Assembly (NCBI GenBank): GCA_013396995.1
Contig: VWZP01001424.1
Coordinates: forward strand, 1-64,000
DNA from: Dicaeum eximium
Taxonomy: Eukaryota; Chordata; Aves; Passeriformes; Dicaeidae
Direction of reading: 5' to 3'
DNA length: 64,000 bases
This document shows, piece after piece, positions 49,501 through 62,292 of this stretch; position 1 is the first letter of the stretch; each line of letters opens with the position of its first letter. The notes under the pieces are model-generated. The model was not told where the DNA came from and made no database searches. It saw only the letters and a list, made by a program, of their open reading frames with translations. The position numbers and the translations under genes were made by a program.

Positions 49501-52500
49501 TGGTTTTAAGCTGGACTTTAAGCCTCTTTGAAACAAAGAGACTTTTACTGCTGTCTTTGAAACAAAAGAGGCATCTTAAATGTTTCCAAGCCAGTTCTAC
49601 CCTGCCGCACCCCATCAGCATTGATTTAAAGAGCATCAGACAGATTTCAGTCCAAACACTGATCCTAAGGAGTAAGAATAGGAAATGAGAAATTTTGGAG
49701 ATCCATGTATTGCTGTCACTTATGTCAATGACAAATTAACATTGAACTTTGAAATAATTTCTCTGAGTTATAATAACTGCTTAATTTTACAATTCCATTC
49801 ATTAACCTTTTAGCAGTTCATGATACTTTAGCAGCAAAGATCCCCAAAAATATAAAAGGATTGTCCATTCTATAAAACATCCTTAGGTCTGCAAAAACAT
49901 TTTGTTCGATCTGTAAGAAAACCTGTCAAAAAAAGCAAAGCATGGATATAGGACTGCTAATTGTTTTGTCTACCTAGCCTTAATGTTTCCATACAAACTT
50001 CAATGGAATATAAAATATTGGTCATTACTGGCATAAGGTGGGAATATAATTAGTGTATTTTTGGTTTCTTCCAGATGTGCAGTTTGTTAGAAAATAAAAA
50101 TTAAAAAAAAGAAAGTGAGTAACAAAGAAAGATAAAATTTTATTCTCTTATCTTAAAAGGAATCTTATTCCTGTTTCAAATAACCAAATCTGTTGACGTT
50201 TTTATTTTATTTCCAGTGGATTTAAGAAATCCAAATTGTATGCTACCGTGTAGTATTGAGTACTTAGAGAATATATTCAACAATTGTAATTGCAATAATA
50301 ACAAATCTTCACAGATATATGTCTCTGTTAACAGTCTCCTAAAAAGACAACTATGACATGATTGATTTTTCTCCATGGGTTTGTAAAAAAAAGTCACATA
50401 CTCAAAATTTTAGAGTGCAAATGCAGCACTAAAGCAGTGAAAATAAGAAATAAAACCAAGGCCTTATATATATATATCTTTTCCTTTATTTTGTTGGAAT
50501 AAAGGTCAGTGACTCAGATCATGATGCAAGGAAAACCTGTGAATCCAGCCCTGTTCTATACCATCATAATCATCATAAAAACAAACAAACAAGTAATCAG
50601 AAAGCTTTTTTTCCTTTACCAATCTCTTGCTGAATTAATTTTCCTACATTCCTCTTAAAACTTTAGCAACATAATTTCTGATAATTGTTATCAAAATAAT
50701 TTTTCCAATGCAAAATATTTCCTGTATACTTTCACATTTTTAAACTCTTATGATTGTTCTACTCCATGATATGTCCTTTAGTTTCTATTTTAGTCAAGGT
50801 ATGAATTTTTAATTCTAGAAGTCCTCACATCCTAAAGTCTTCTATCAAAATCAAAATATATTCTAAAGCTTTGTCCAGCTATTTAAAGATATCATTCAGA
50901 CAGACAATCTGATATTGTATTAGTTTCTCTTCATCTTGTAAGAAAATGTGGTTTTGCTCCTAAAAAAACCAACTTATTATGTCTCTTTTTTCTCTGGAAA
51001 TATTTGCTGCATTATTTTACTGCATGATTAGATATGATTTAGAAATTATACCTGCCAACAGAGAAGAAAGTTTTAGTGTCTGATTAGATGAAATTAATTG
51101 ACTTTAATGCTAAAACTTTCTCTTAACTGTTCTACAAAAGATTATGATCCTGTGTTCATCCTTGCTCATCCAGGTACATGGGAGGCATGATCATGGAAAG
51201 GAATTTTTTTAAACCAGAATGATTTATATCTTTGCCAGCAGAAAGTGAGGTGACATTTTTCTTTGTATGTTAAACCTGTAGTTTTCTAAATAATTAATTC
51301 TGAACTACACCATATATGTTTTGGAGTATATTGTACATGTTACCTCTGAATTTTACTTCAAGAGGACAGACTGCATATTCAAGTTGCAACTCGTAGAGTA
51401 TCTTTTGTCTTGAATTTTATATAACATGATAGTAATGTCTATTTGTATTTTATTTGGTCATGAAATTAAAATCATGTCCAGAAGGATATTAGACCAGCAG
51501 GATGGGAATAATGGCAGAAGAAGAAATACATAAAACAGATGTCACTTCGGAAATATTTCATTCCATCTGCTAAAACATGAAATAAAATTGAAGTACTAAA
51601 TGCTTAAAAACGCTGCAGTTTCTTTATATGCTGTTGTCTAAAATATAGTGGACTTTGTGTCCACTGAAATTGCAAGAAACAGTTGTGCAACTTTTAATGG
51701 GTAATTGGAAACAAATGAAAAGGAATTAAACTGTAGTAAAAAGCCACAAACAAATCCAAACACAGTGGAAAAGGAGCCACCATCACAAATACTGCAAGTC
51801 CTGCAGGGAAGAACTTGAAACATTATCGATGCTTTGCACAACAGATCACTTTTCTACTGAGGAATATGGCTCTCATCATGTTAGAACCCTGGAAACATTA
51901 TAAGAATGAGTGTAGCACCAAAGAGAAGGGTAAATATTAGTTTTACCTATTCCAGAGTGACACTTTGTTTTAGAATATTAATTTTCTGTATAAAGTTATA
52001 TTATTACGTTCTATTTTTGTAGCTGGACTCAAGATAACTCTTTTAGTTACATTTGGGTTTTTTAAAATTTTAGCTGAACTAACAATAAATTGCATGTCTG
52101 TGTACAATGTGAGATTAATTTTTGCCTATAGAAAATTATAAGTATACAAGGGACAGTGACTTTCATTGTGAGAAGGCATGAAAAGTTAATAGTTCCATGA
52201 ACAACATCTCTTCCACCAAGGCTTAAAACATCTCAATTAATAAATGTAAACTGTCTGGAACCAAGATTAGTCACTCTGTCTGTAAAGAGACTTCAAGAGT
52301 TTTCTTCCTCTGAGTTGTTCCTGCTCTTTTTGTTTATTGTTTACTTCCTAGCAGATGTGGCAAATTTGTTCTTTGGAAATGACAGGTTTCTGCAATCACA
52401 GTTAAATCAGCAGCTTGGAGTATTTCTCTATTAATCTGATTTCCTACAAAAACAAAATTTATGACACACCACTGTTTGTATATCTTTGTTATCATTCCCC

Positions 52501-52735
52501 TCATCAGCAAAAGAAATGTTGACCACGTTTGTGAAATCAGTAAAGATCTCAAAGACATTCAATATAGCACAAGTTTCCTAAAACTTGATGGAATTTTGCA
52601 AAATTTTGCTGCCTGCTCCAGTCAACACTTTGTAATGTGAAGTTTTTTTTTTTTAAGCTGCATTTTTTTTACCCAATTTATGTATTTAAGCAGAGATACC
52701 AAATTTACATCCTATTGTGGTGGTATAAGAACTTT
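49501..52735. other. Intergenic, no gene seen
   Basis: AT-rich, with a short TATATATATA tract near 50,467 and AAAC units near 50,580. No gene, RNA gene or transposon was recognised. Confidence 0.45.
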
Positions 52736-52942
52736 AGACAAAGAGAATGGACTCAAACTGAAAGAGAGCAGGTTTAGAACAGACGTTAAGACAAAGTTTT
52801 TTGAGGTCAGAGAAATGAGGCACTGGAACAGGTTGCCCAGAGAAGTTGTGTCTGTTTCACCCCTGGAGGTGCTCAATTAGAGGGGTTGGAACTAGATGAT
52901 CTTCAAGGTCTCTTCTGACCCTGGGCAGTCTATGATTCTAGG
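52736..52942 (+). mobile_element. CR1 LINE 3' fragment
   Basis: GAATGGACTCAAACTGAAAG, GAGCAGGTTTAGAACAGACG, GGAACAGGTTGCCCAGAGAA, CCCTGGAGGTGCTCAA, GGTTGGAACTAGATGATCTT and a CTATGATTCTAGG tail, all in CR1 order. About 207 bases, 5'-truncated. Confidence 0.92.
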
Positions 52943-55747
52943 ATCTGCTTCTGAGTGGGCCACCTCTCAGAGTGAGAAAATTCTCAAATTTGCTATACTC
53001 AAAGGACAACTGACAACAGAGCCTGGGTTGATATCTCCAGTCCTTCAACCGTTAAGAAGATTAACTGATGAATACTTCAGTGAAGTCAAGGAGAATTTTT
53101 CACAAGTATATAGCTTGCACATGCTCCTTTGGGTCTTCATGTGTCCAAACGTAAATATATTATGAATGTTGCTGTCTTAGACTCTTAAGTGCATTGGCCT
53201 TGAAAGTAAGTTAGGAATATGAGTTACTACTGTGCTACAGTAAATTCTATAGCATCTTTTGTTAACTTGTTTAATTTAGGCTATGGGTTAAGTGCTGTTA
53301 AGTTTAAATACTATTAAAACCTTTAGGCCTAAACCATTGATCAAGTCTGGGGCTAGGTTTGTCAAGGAGGTCCACTCTGAATCTGGTAACACAACAGGGG
53401 ACCTCCCTTCTTCCGTCCCTTCTAAGTATAGAAATATACTTACCCTTTCCCATCTGTGCTCTTTTTCTCTCCCCAGCATCCACACAGAAAATTTTACGTT
53501 GACTTTAATTATACATTATTTTAGATTTTAGTCTGACTTGCCTTTCTCTTTGCTTTTTACCATCTAATAGGTAGTAGACTGGATCTTGCCAATGAACTTT
53601 GTCATACTCTCACTTTTATACTACACCTGCTTCTGCCAATACCTTTGCTGAACATTTCTTTGAATGACCTAAAACATTCATCACGACAACTGCCCAAGAG
53701 AGTATCAAGGCTTCTCCAGTCTCTGTATCTAATCTTTGGTACCACTCCTGTTTAGAGTACTTCAGTTTTGCCCTATTTGTTTTTTAACTTGATACTTTGG
53801 TGAAAATCTAGGATTTCCTGCAGGATTTAGTCTTATAATTACAAAGATTTTCTGTGCCAGCCAACAGACAGTGAATGCCATATTTTTTTTTATTTTTACT
53901 CTTAAGATAGGTCTGAATGGATAAAGGATTGCATCTTTAGATATGTATAATGCAACATTAACCGAAGGAATTGACTGTACTGCTAGAATGTATGTTAATA
54001 AAATGTTATATATGTACTTAACACTAAAAGATCCACATGGAAATGTTATTATTAGTTCTGACAAAAGTTAATTTTGCAGATAAATGACAGAAAACAGACA
54101 TTCAGCTTGGATTCTTTCCACCCTCCACAACACCCAGCAATCACAGAGATATTTAATTCTGAGAATGGGAATAGCTCAGTCTTTAAATGCTTTTATTCAT
54201 CTTACATCACTGAAGAAAATGTAAATCTTGGCTTTGATTTTAATGAGCACAGATGTGCACCAACTGCAGAGAAATAAATTAGTTGTTTTCCATCTAATGC
54301 AGATGTGTCACCTTCTTAATTCTGCCACCAAAACAGTTTTGTACTTTGTATGTATCAGAAGAAGCTAGAATAAGACTATAGAAGCTGATTGTTTCTGAAG
54401 TGTTGAGATGTAAAAAAACCATCACAGCTTATTCACAGCCTGTGATGGTAAAAATATTTTTATATGCAACAGGATTTTTTTTGGCATAAGCTCCAAATAA
54501 GAAAAAGTATTAATAAAACCAAAATAATATCAGTAATATTTTGTTACTGGATATATATATGTGCTATGTAGTTGAGAACTTATTATATACTCCTGGCCAT
54601 TAAACCATCAAAAGTTAGCCTTCTCCTCTAAAGCATGAGTGAATAAAATTATATTTTAATTACAGACTCTATTCTGACTTCATAGGATAGTGCTTTCCAC
54701 TGCCTTATTCAGGCAATCATCCAAAGATTTTCAACACAAGTTTTTCTGTTTCTAAAGGAATGATGAATTTAGAATTACTTCTGATCTTGTTGTTTCATAT
54801 CAGAGAAGAAAAAACCCACACCTTTGAAACAAATGTATTAAAAAAATCACTGAGTTTATTTAGAAGCATTTATGATCAGCTTTTCTTTTCTTATCTGCCT
54901 GTTTTGTCTCATTTTTGCTTTGTATATTTTATGCAAAATGTATTTTCATTATGTCCATTGCAAAAAATTTAAGATTATTGACTGCATTATGGTTAATTCA
55001 TATGAAAAAAAAAAAACCAGATTTAGTACTGACAGAGTAGTGAATAGTATGTGCCATTTGGTTATCATTTTTTTGGTTGAGTGTTTTGTTTACAGCCATT
55101 TTACTACTCAGTATTCCTTCTTATTTCAATGCTTACAGCCAGACACAGAATTTGTCCTCTCAGTCTGTCTTCTAATTAGATTAGCTAAATCTCTCAGAAA
55201 AACTGGCAGTGTGCCATACTCTGAGATTTTAATATTAATTCACTATAGGGTGTCCTGCTTTATCTTCAGTCCCACTGCTCTGTGCATCTCATCTCACCTT
55301 GGACCATCACCGGAGGTAGCTAATGAAATTTCTTTAAGACTTTCCATCATACCAATGTCATTTTTACTTGTCATTTATTTGAAAACCATTCAACAATTTG
55401 ATGCCTGATTGCTTCTTTGAATATGAAGTCCTAGACTGCTGATATAATTAACTTTCTGTAAGCCTCTTCAAACAGATCTGCTTTTCTGGAAGTGCCCGTG
55501 TTTTACAAAACAGCTACAAACCTTAGGAGGTGACCCTTTCTTGAAAAAAAAAGAGTAACTAGTTTTCACTCTACAGTCCCGGATTTTTATTGCCTTTTGT
55601 AAAATTTGGGACACCCTTTGGTATAAGTTTAGTATTACTCAAATATTGCTATGTTATCTACAGGTCTGAAATTCCATAAGATACCAGAGCTATTGTTCCA
55701 TGTTCATTTGACGTGAAGGTTACTATGAGCTGAATTAGAAACACTAC
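52943..55747. other. Intergenic, no gene seen
   Basis: AT-rich. It includes a 178-codon open frame (54,872-55,408) with no recognisable domain, hydrophobic mainly because T-rich DNA encodes phenylalanine and leucine. I do not call it a gene. No transposon was recognised. Confidence 0.45.
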
Positions 55748-56580
55748 TGTGTTGGGTTTGCATGTGTGTCAAGGCTGTCAAGGGTAGGAGGATGGTCTCC
55801 GGTCTGTGACAGAGAGAGCCAGCTCCAGCTGGCCCCAACTGAGCACCACAGGGCACGGCTGAGCCCCTCAACCAAGATCATGGCATCTCAGGGAAGGCAT
55901 TTTTAAGAAAGGTCAGAAAATGCTATACAGACTGAGGGAAGGAGGGAACTTTTTTGTTCCCTCCTCTTCTAACTGTTCTGTGAACATCAATGTCAGAAAG
56001 TAAAGAGTGAGAGCTGCAGTCTGTGGCAAAATCTCTTAGGGAGGGGATACTCCCCTTTGTCCTGTGAAGGAGACTTAGAACTGATATTGCCTTGGAAGGG
56101 CACACGGAGGAGACAATCACTGCAGCCTGTGGAGGAATGAACACAGGGGCAGTTGGATATTTCCCAAAGGAGATTATTCCCATTGAGACTTGATATAGGA
56201 GCAGATTTTTCTCCTGAAGAAGCTGACCCAATGCACCAGGGTAGGATAGCACAAGTGTGAAACTGCTGTGTTCCAACCATACTTCTCCCTGTCTCTTCCT
56301 GGGCTGCTCAAGCTGGGGAGAGGATTTGGCAATAGCAGAGTGAAGTGCCTGGGAGAGGATGGAAGAAAGGTGAGGGTTTGATACTTGTCTTTCTTTCACA
56401 TTACCCAAACCTATATTGACTGGCAATAAATTGAACTAAGTCTGTTCAGCTGAGACTGCTAAGATATCTCACTACCTTTATCTCAATCCATTAGCTTTCT
56501 CATCCTATTGTCTCCTCCTGTCCCACTAAAGAGAGTGAGTAAGCCAGTAGCTGGGTGGGAGTTTGGCCCTTAGCTCTCCA
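55748..56580 (+). mobile_element. Solo LTR of a passerine endogenous retrovirus
   Basis: Starts TGTGTTGGGTTTGCATG at 55,748. It has a CATTTTTAAGAAAGG segment in the place of a TATA/TTTAAG promoter motif near 55,898, and a TGGCAATAAATTGAACTAAG segment with AATAAA at 56,425-56,430. It closes with CTCCTGTCCCACTAAAGAGA and GTGAGTAAGCCAGTAGCTGG near 56,580. At about 833 bases it looks full length. No viral genes are attached. I did not find a convincing target-site duplication, and the right edge is uncertain by several bases. Confidence 0.75.
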
Positions 56581-58877
56581 TAACTGTTTTTTTGTTAAGT
56601 GTCTAATTACTTGAATCAAATAGTAATGGCATTAAAATACAGAGCCTTGATATGTTATCTATCTTCACTGGCTAGTTCCAGATATATACAATTTAGAAAT
56701 CTATGTCTGAGCAGGCAATATTAGGTCTCCTTCAAAATCCATAGAGAAAAATGACCATGTTATGATGTGCTTTCTCTGATTTATTATAGTAATCTTATTT
56801 ATAGTACGATAAATCACACCATTCTTTTTATTGATTTGAAAAAATGTTTGCAAACTTTAAGACAAATTATAGAGATACTACTAGACTTTACAGCTCTCAA
56901 AATTAGTTTCTTTTGTTCTTGTCACGTGATTTCTATTAAATATTGTCTGATTTGCCATAAAGTATTTTTTAAAAGCATAAAATAATTCTGAATTTTCACA
57001 AAGCTCTCCAGATATGAATTTCAGCAGAGACTTGCACTTCTGCTTTACTAATATCTGGATTGTCTCTACTGAGATGCTATAAAAGGCTGCTAGGTGAAAC
57101 ATGTCTGAAATATGTATGAAGCTCAAAATTCTGACACTCTCCATTTGTGGAGATAAAATCATCTAATCATCATGTGCCTTATGTTTGCTATGTGTCAAAG
57201 TAGGTCTAGAGTAAAGGAGGCTAGTGATTAAATGCATTAGGTAACATGTAATGAGTAACTATTCTGACAACAGTGTTGATCTATGCAGACTCAGCTCATT
57301 TCATTATCCCATTAGTTGTACTAATAATTATAGGGACATATAGCTGTAAAATACTATGAAAAACTCAAACAGTTATTTTTTGATTTTGAGGAACTTTAAG
57401 ATACAGATCCACAGTCAACTAAATCCTTATGACAGAGGAGTTAATGTTAGGGTAGAGCTACTGAGAAGGAGGTGATGCATATCCCCAGAGAAACACCAGA
57501 GAAACAGAAACATCAGGCACATCTGTCCAGCCAGAAGTGCACATCTGCAGACCTACAAACACCACGAGAGAGCGTTCTGTGGTTGAAGACAAATCTGGCA
57601 TCAAACTCCTGTACGTCTGTCATCCTGCATTTTCTGGAAAGGGCTCTTTCATGCTTTTCAAGGCAGAGCTGTGATCAGACATACTGTCATACAGGACACC
57701 AGTCTACACCTCGCAGATGTTCCCCTGAACTGCCTGCCATAATATCTTTTTTGTCAATGCAATAAATCTGTCCCTCCTCCTTTAGTTGACAGCATTGCAT
57801 TAATCCTGTAGTACTGTAGGGGAGGTTAATCAGTACTGTAGGGCAGGTTTCTTTAAGGTGGTGGAATCTATTAAATGTAAATGGTAAAGATATTATGATT
57901 ACCTCTTATGTATGATGGCTGGCACTTTGCCATCTAAAATGTTGGACCTCAGAAAATTCTTTTTCAACCACTGTTTTTCAGAATTGAAACAATGTTTAGG
58001 ACCTCATGTCTCAGATATCTCTTTTTTTTTTTCAGAAGCATAAGGTAATGTCAGCAATTTAGTAAATTTGACAATTTACTAAATACAGTGCTCTTAAATG
58101 ACCATAAAAATACTCTACCAAACAAAATCATAAAATATGTTGATCTGCCTCAAAATCTGCTGTTGTCTGCAAAATAATTCAGCATTATATTATCAAAGAA
58201 TGTTGTCCTATAACATGTGGAGCTACTTTCTTTTTAATGATCTCTTTTTCACCTGAAGTTACCATGAATATGAAAATTTGATGTAACAACTTCACTTCCT
58301 CATATGGGCCTTGAAAATATCTTCTTCGTTCATCTAAAAGTCTAAGATTGGCGTCAATGCTCCAGTTATGTCATTCTATGGAAAGTTTTCCAACACTTCC
58401 ATCTCTTCAGAAAAGTTGAACCAGTATTTTTCCCCTAGCTCCATTCAACTTGGTGTCCCAAAGCATTACAGATGACATTGTCACTCTTCTTGAAGCCCTG
58501 TACTATATGAACAAATAGGAATAAACTGACTATTCAACAGTCAGTCTGTGTCTCAGTTTCCTAATGTACATTATATATCTTGAACCATGATTCTAAGATT
58601 CCCACATGACTAAGAGACTCCCATAATGTCTCCATGACTATTCTATTTTTTCTGGAAAAAATGGTGGAGAAAAAGAATGACTTCTTTTGTTTTAATTACT
58701 CAGGGTAATTATTCCTTTTTTATATTTCACTTTAGACATAATCCAGATTGAGAACATAATGTTTATTAGGTTCTTATCTGATCATGAGCAAGATGGTGGT
58801 TTCCCAAGAAATAGACATGCCAAGTTTGGCCTTTCCTTACTTTAAGGAAAATTTCGTATCAGTTTAAAATGTTGGGG
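56581..58877. other. Intergenic, with a GC-richer patch
   Basis: Mostly AT-rich. The segment 57,472-57,780 is GC-richer, open for 97 codons and followed by AATAAA at about 57,762, but no protein family or repeat was recognised. Nothing else is supportable. Confidence 0.4.
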
Positions 58878-59005
58878 AAGGGAAAAAAAAAAAAAAAAAA
58901 ACCCCAACCAAAAAAAAAAAAAAAAAAAACCCCAACCAAAAAAAAAAAAAAAAAAAACCCCAACCAAAAAAAAAAAAAAAAAAAACACCCACAAAAAACC
59001 AAAAC
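58878..59005 (+). repeat. A-tract/CCCCAACC minisatellite, 28-bp period
   Basis: CCCCAACC occurs at 58902-58909, 58930-58937 and 58958-58965, separated by 20-base A runs, giving an exact 28-base period. A fourth, degenerate C-rich block lies near 58,986. The sequence is not telomeric (no CCCTAA). The long A runs are prone to sequencing and assembly error. Confidence 0.92.
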
Positions 59006-59010
59006 CCAAA

Positions 59011-62000
59011 ACAACAGAAAAAAACCAAAAAATTAATCAGGGGAGGGGGAAACCCAACTCCCAAAAATTTTGCAAAAGGAAGATTTAGATGAGAAAAAGT
59101 TCAATTCCTGAAATAAGTAGGTCGAGGCTCTAAAGTTGAACATCTAGTTCAGCATATTGTAACAATATATTCTAGAGAGGATATAAATGTCTAAACTCAT
59201 TTCCAAAATCCCAGAAGTTTATCCTGCCTTGTGGGTGAAAGATTAATCTGTGCAACAACTATAACAACAATTATATATACATATATTCTTTGTAGCATAA
59301 CAACCTCAAACTATATGAAATTCAAATCTAAAGATAACCTGGATGAAATATAACTCTGTACCTAGAATTCGTAGAAGTCAATTATTTCTATTTCTTTACA
59401 GATAATGGCAGAAATAAGCAGAAATGTAAAAAGTGTACTAGAGAGAAGTATCCAAGAGCTGTCATTGGGATTAAATAACTACTGATAATTAAATTTTAAA
59501 AACCTCACAAATATAAAATCTGATTGAATTCAAATAACTTAAAATTTCAACAGTTCAGATGACAGCTTTCTTGATCTGTACTCTTTGCATTACAATTCAA
59601 ATTACTTCATTTAGTAATATAATTTACTGGTGATTAAACCTGTTTGCTTTAGAAAACTGAGTTTGTGACTGAAGGACATGTTTACAGTTTTGTGTTAGCT
59701 GAATATAAGAAAGATGACAGAAACTGTAATTATGAAGGAGGGAAAAAAAAAGAGATTATGATTGACATTGATAGTATTTGGAGCTGGAATAGAAATATTT
59801 ATATCTGGTATATCCTTGTGTTACAATTGTGGGCTAGGTTTTTGTCAGAAGTAAACAGCAGAGTGCAAAATTTTTAACCAATATGAAAAATGGTGCCAGA
59901 AATTGTAAAAATTAGAAACTGAGTAAATAGTGTATACTCTAAACTCTGTCTGTTCTGTTTTTCCACAGTAAATTTCAGGCGTTGCTTACACCTATTGTCT
60001 TGTATTTCAGAACTCCTTATTTCCTGCTCTGGACATGAGAAGTATGTATGCCTACAGAATTAATTCCTGTTTTCATAGATCTCTCTGCCCCTGTGATGTA
60101 TGACTGAATTGTGATACTCCTCCTTACTGCTATAGCCAATATAGTAAATACATAGCCAGGCAAACTCGTTTTTCTATGTTCTGAAAGTCTCAAAGGTAAA
60201 ATAAGTACTTTCATTACCACACCCACATTGTGCAATCCACTTTGTATAGTTCCAGGGAGCTATTGAAATTAAAAAAAAAAGGACATGTACAGGAGCTGGT
60301 TAGGATTGCAACTAAATGAATTCCATTAGAAACCTCTTTGGCTGACTCACATCCTTAATTAACAATTCCTCTGTTGTACTGTGTTTTCAAAATTTATGAT
60401 GACTACGGGTGCTACCTAAATTTTACTTGTAATGGAATATTTAGTCATTCAAGAAGCTGAAGAAATTAAGCCAACAATTTTCATAGCATGTCACTATTAT
60501 TTATTTTTGGTAGTGAAGACATATATATATGTATATATATATATAAAGTTTCTATGTATTTATGTTTCAGCTGTAGATAAGGGTTGCATGTGTATACAGC
60601 AAGCAGCAGTAACTGAGCTGTGCTTTTTGTTCCAGACAGAAAACAGATGAGAAACGAAATACTATATAAATACAAATAAATGGAAAACACAACAGTGGTG
60701 TATTTCTTACCAAAACACAGTTCTTGGCTCTTAGGTTTTTCTTTTGTGGAAAGTACAGTCATTTGAATGAGCAAGATCAAAGCTTGTAGTAGGGCTTTGC
60801 TGCAATGTTTAAATGAAGTCTAATGATTTAAGACTGAGCAATGATGATGAAAAGGGGGCTTTCACGGAGTTTTCTTTTAAGGAATTAATTTGCTAAAACT
60901 TTCAGATGAGAAATTTAAAGCATGGGAAAATACAAAATCAGAATGACACATCTGCTGATCACAACCTTATTTCCAAAGAAAATTTAGACCAGCAGCCATG
61001 GTTACCATGCTAAATGACAGCTTTTAGACAGCAATGCAGGTATCTTAAAATATTTTCTAAATGTAAAGATTATTATTCTTACTTGTATAAGAAAAAGACA
61101 GAAATTCTAATAGAACTACTCCTCAAAACTGTTCATCACCACATAAAAAAATTCCTGGTTCTGTAAGACTGACATGGATCTGTAGTCTCAATTTTTTCAA
61201 GCTGTATACCCCTAAGGAAGTTACCATACAGCAGAAAATAGCATTTTAACTGGGGGAAATGAATGCCCTGTCTTTTGGCCAATACTAAAATGTTAAGGAA
61301 AAAGTTCATTATTATCTTGTTTGTTCAGTAGCAGAGATTTTGTATCATGTTGCCGCACTTCTAGGTTTACACCAGACTTTCACAATTGCATTGTGTCAAG
61401 GATTCCACAGAACCTTTCTCTGGACCTGAGTGGAGTAGTCTCAGCTTGAGTTGATGATTTTGCAGCCAGTGATAAGAATACTTAGACACCTGGGTGCGTC
61501 ACAGCAGTAAGCATGTAAGCAAGACATCTAAACAGGATTTATGCATAAGCAAGGTGGACACTCAGGCATTTAAATCAGATGACTCCTAAACAAATACATT
61601 ATAGGAACCTAATTTTTTTGTTTGTTTAATTTTTTTTTTCTTTTGTTAATTTGTTTCTGAGGATGAATGAGAAGGTCCTGAGCAAGACAGGTAGCATTCC
61701 TGTTTGCAGTTCTGAGTGTCTCACTTGGAGTATGCACATTCTGCTGAAAAGTCACCATCTATTCACTGTCAGGAAAACATGAGCATTGAAGTTTGTAATA
61801 AAAGTACTGTTGGGAGAACAAAAGCCTCAAGGAAGTTAATGAACTGCCAACTGAGATATTCTTTATTTTCACACTGGAACTGAAGTACTTGAGAGTTCTT
61901 TTTAAAGCTTCACAATCAAGTGACTCTTTAAACTCAGAAGATCCAATTCATTAAGTGGTAAATATTAAGAGGATTTTTGTTCTCTAAGTGGGTAACCTCT

Positions 62001-62147
62001 AATAAAGCCTATAAATACCATAATGAAAGAAAGAACAGAGGTCAAACTACAACCTGAATATTAAATTGCATGTCTTCCTGAAAGTGACATTTTGAAGATG
62101 TTTAACCGGGGCAGCCTGTAGAGATATATATAGCTAAGAATTTTGCA
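59011..62147. other. Intergenic, no gene seen
   Basis: AT-rich, with a TATATATATGTATATATATATATA tract at about 60,521-60,545 and a T-rich tract near 61,616-61,640. No gene or transposon was recognised. Confidence 0.45.
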
Positions 62148-62292
62148 TTTCACAGTCACAGACTAGTCTGAGCTGGAAGGGACCCACATGGATCATGAAG
62201 TTCTGCTCTAAAGTTAATGGTCTATAGAAGGATCAAACTCACAACTGTGGCATTATTAGCACCATGCTCTAGTCAACTGAGCAAATCTCAGA
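62148..62292 (-). mobile_element. tRNA-Ile-derived SINE with CR1-like tail (TguSINE1-like)
   Basis: On the minus strand the element starts with TTGCTCAGTTGACTAGAGCA, close to the tRNA-Ile 5' half with its A box. GGTGCTAATAATGCCAC follows, giving an anticodon loop CTAATAA with anticodon AAT, then a B-box-like GAGTTTGATCC. A CR1-type end follows: TGATCCATGTGGGTCCCTTC and CAGCTCAGACTAGTCTGTGA. This composition matches the passerine SINE type I know as TguSINE1. It is diverged and not a working tRNA gene. Confidence 0.78.

Noticed and set aside
54872..55408. 178-codon open frame
   Set aside because: It is hydrophobic because the DNA is T-rich, includes a lysine run from a poly-A tract, has no recognisable domain and overlaps another chance frame. 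Likely random.
55923..56426. 167-codon open frame on the minus strand
   Set aside because: It lies entirely inside the solo LTR and runs antisense to it, so it is not a gene.
58902..58965. Possible interstitial telomere repeat
   Set aside because: The C-rich unit is CCCCAACC with long A spacers, not CCCTAA.
58864..59064. Phenylalanine-rich reading frame on the minus strand
   Set aside because: It is the translation of the A-tract minisatellite, not a protein.
62225..62292. Possible tRNA-Ile gene
   Set aside because: The match is only partial, the acceptor stem is not kept, and it is fused to a CR1-like tail, so it is a SINE head.
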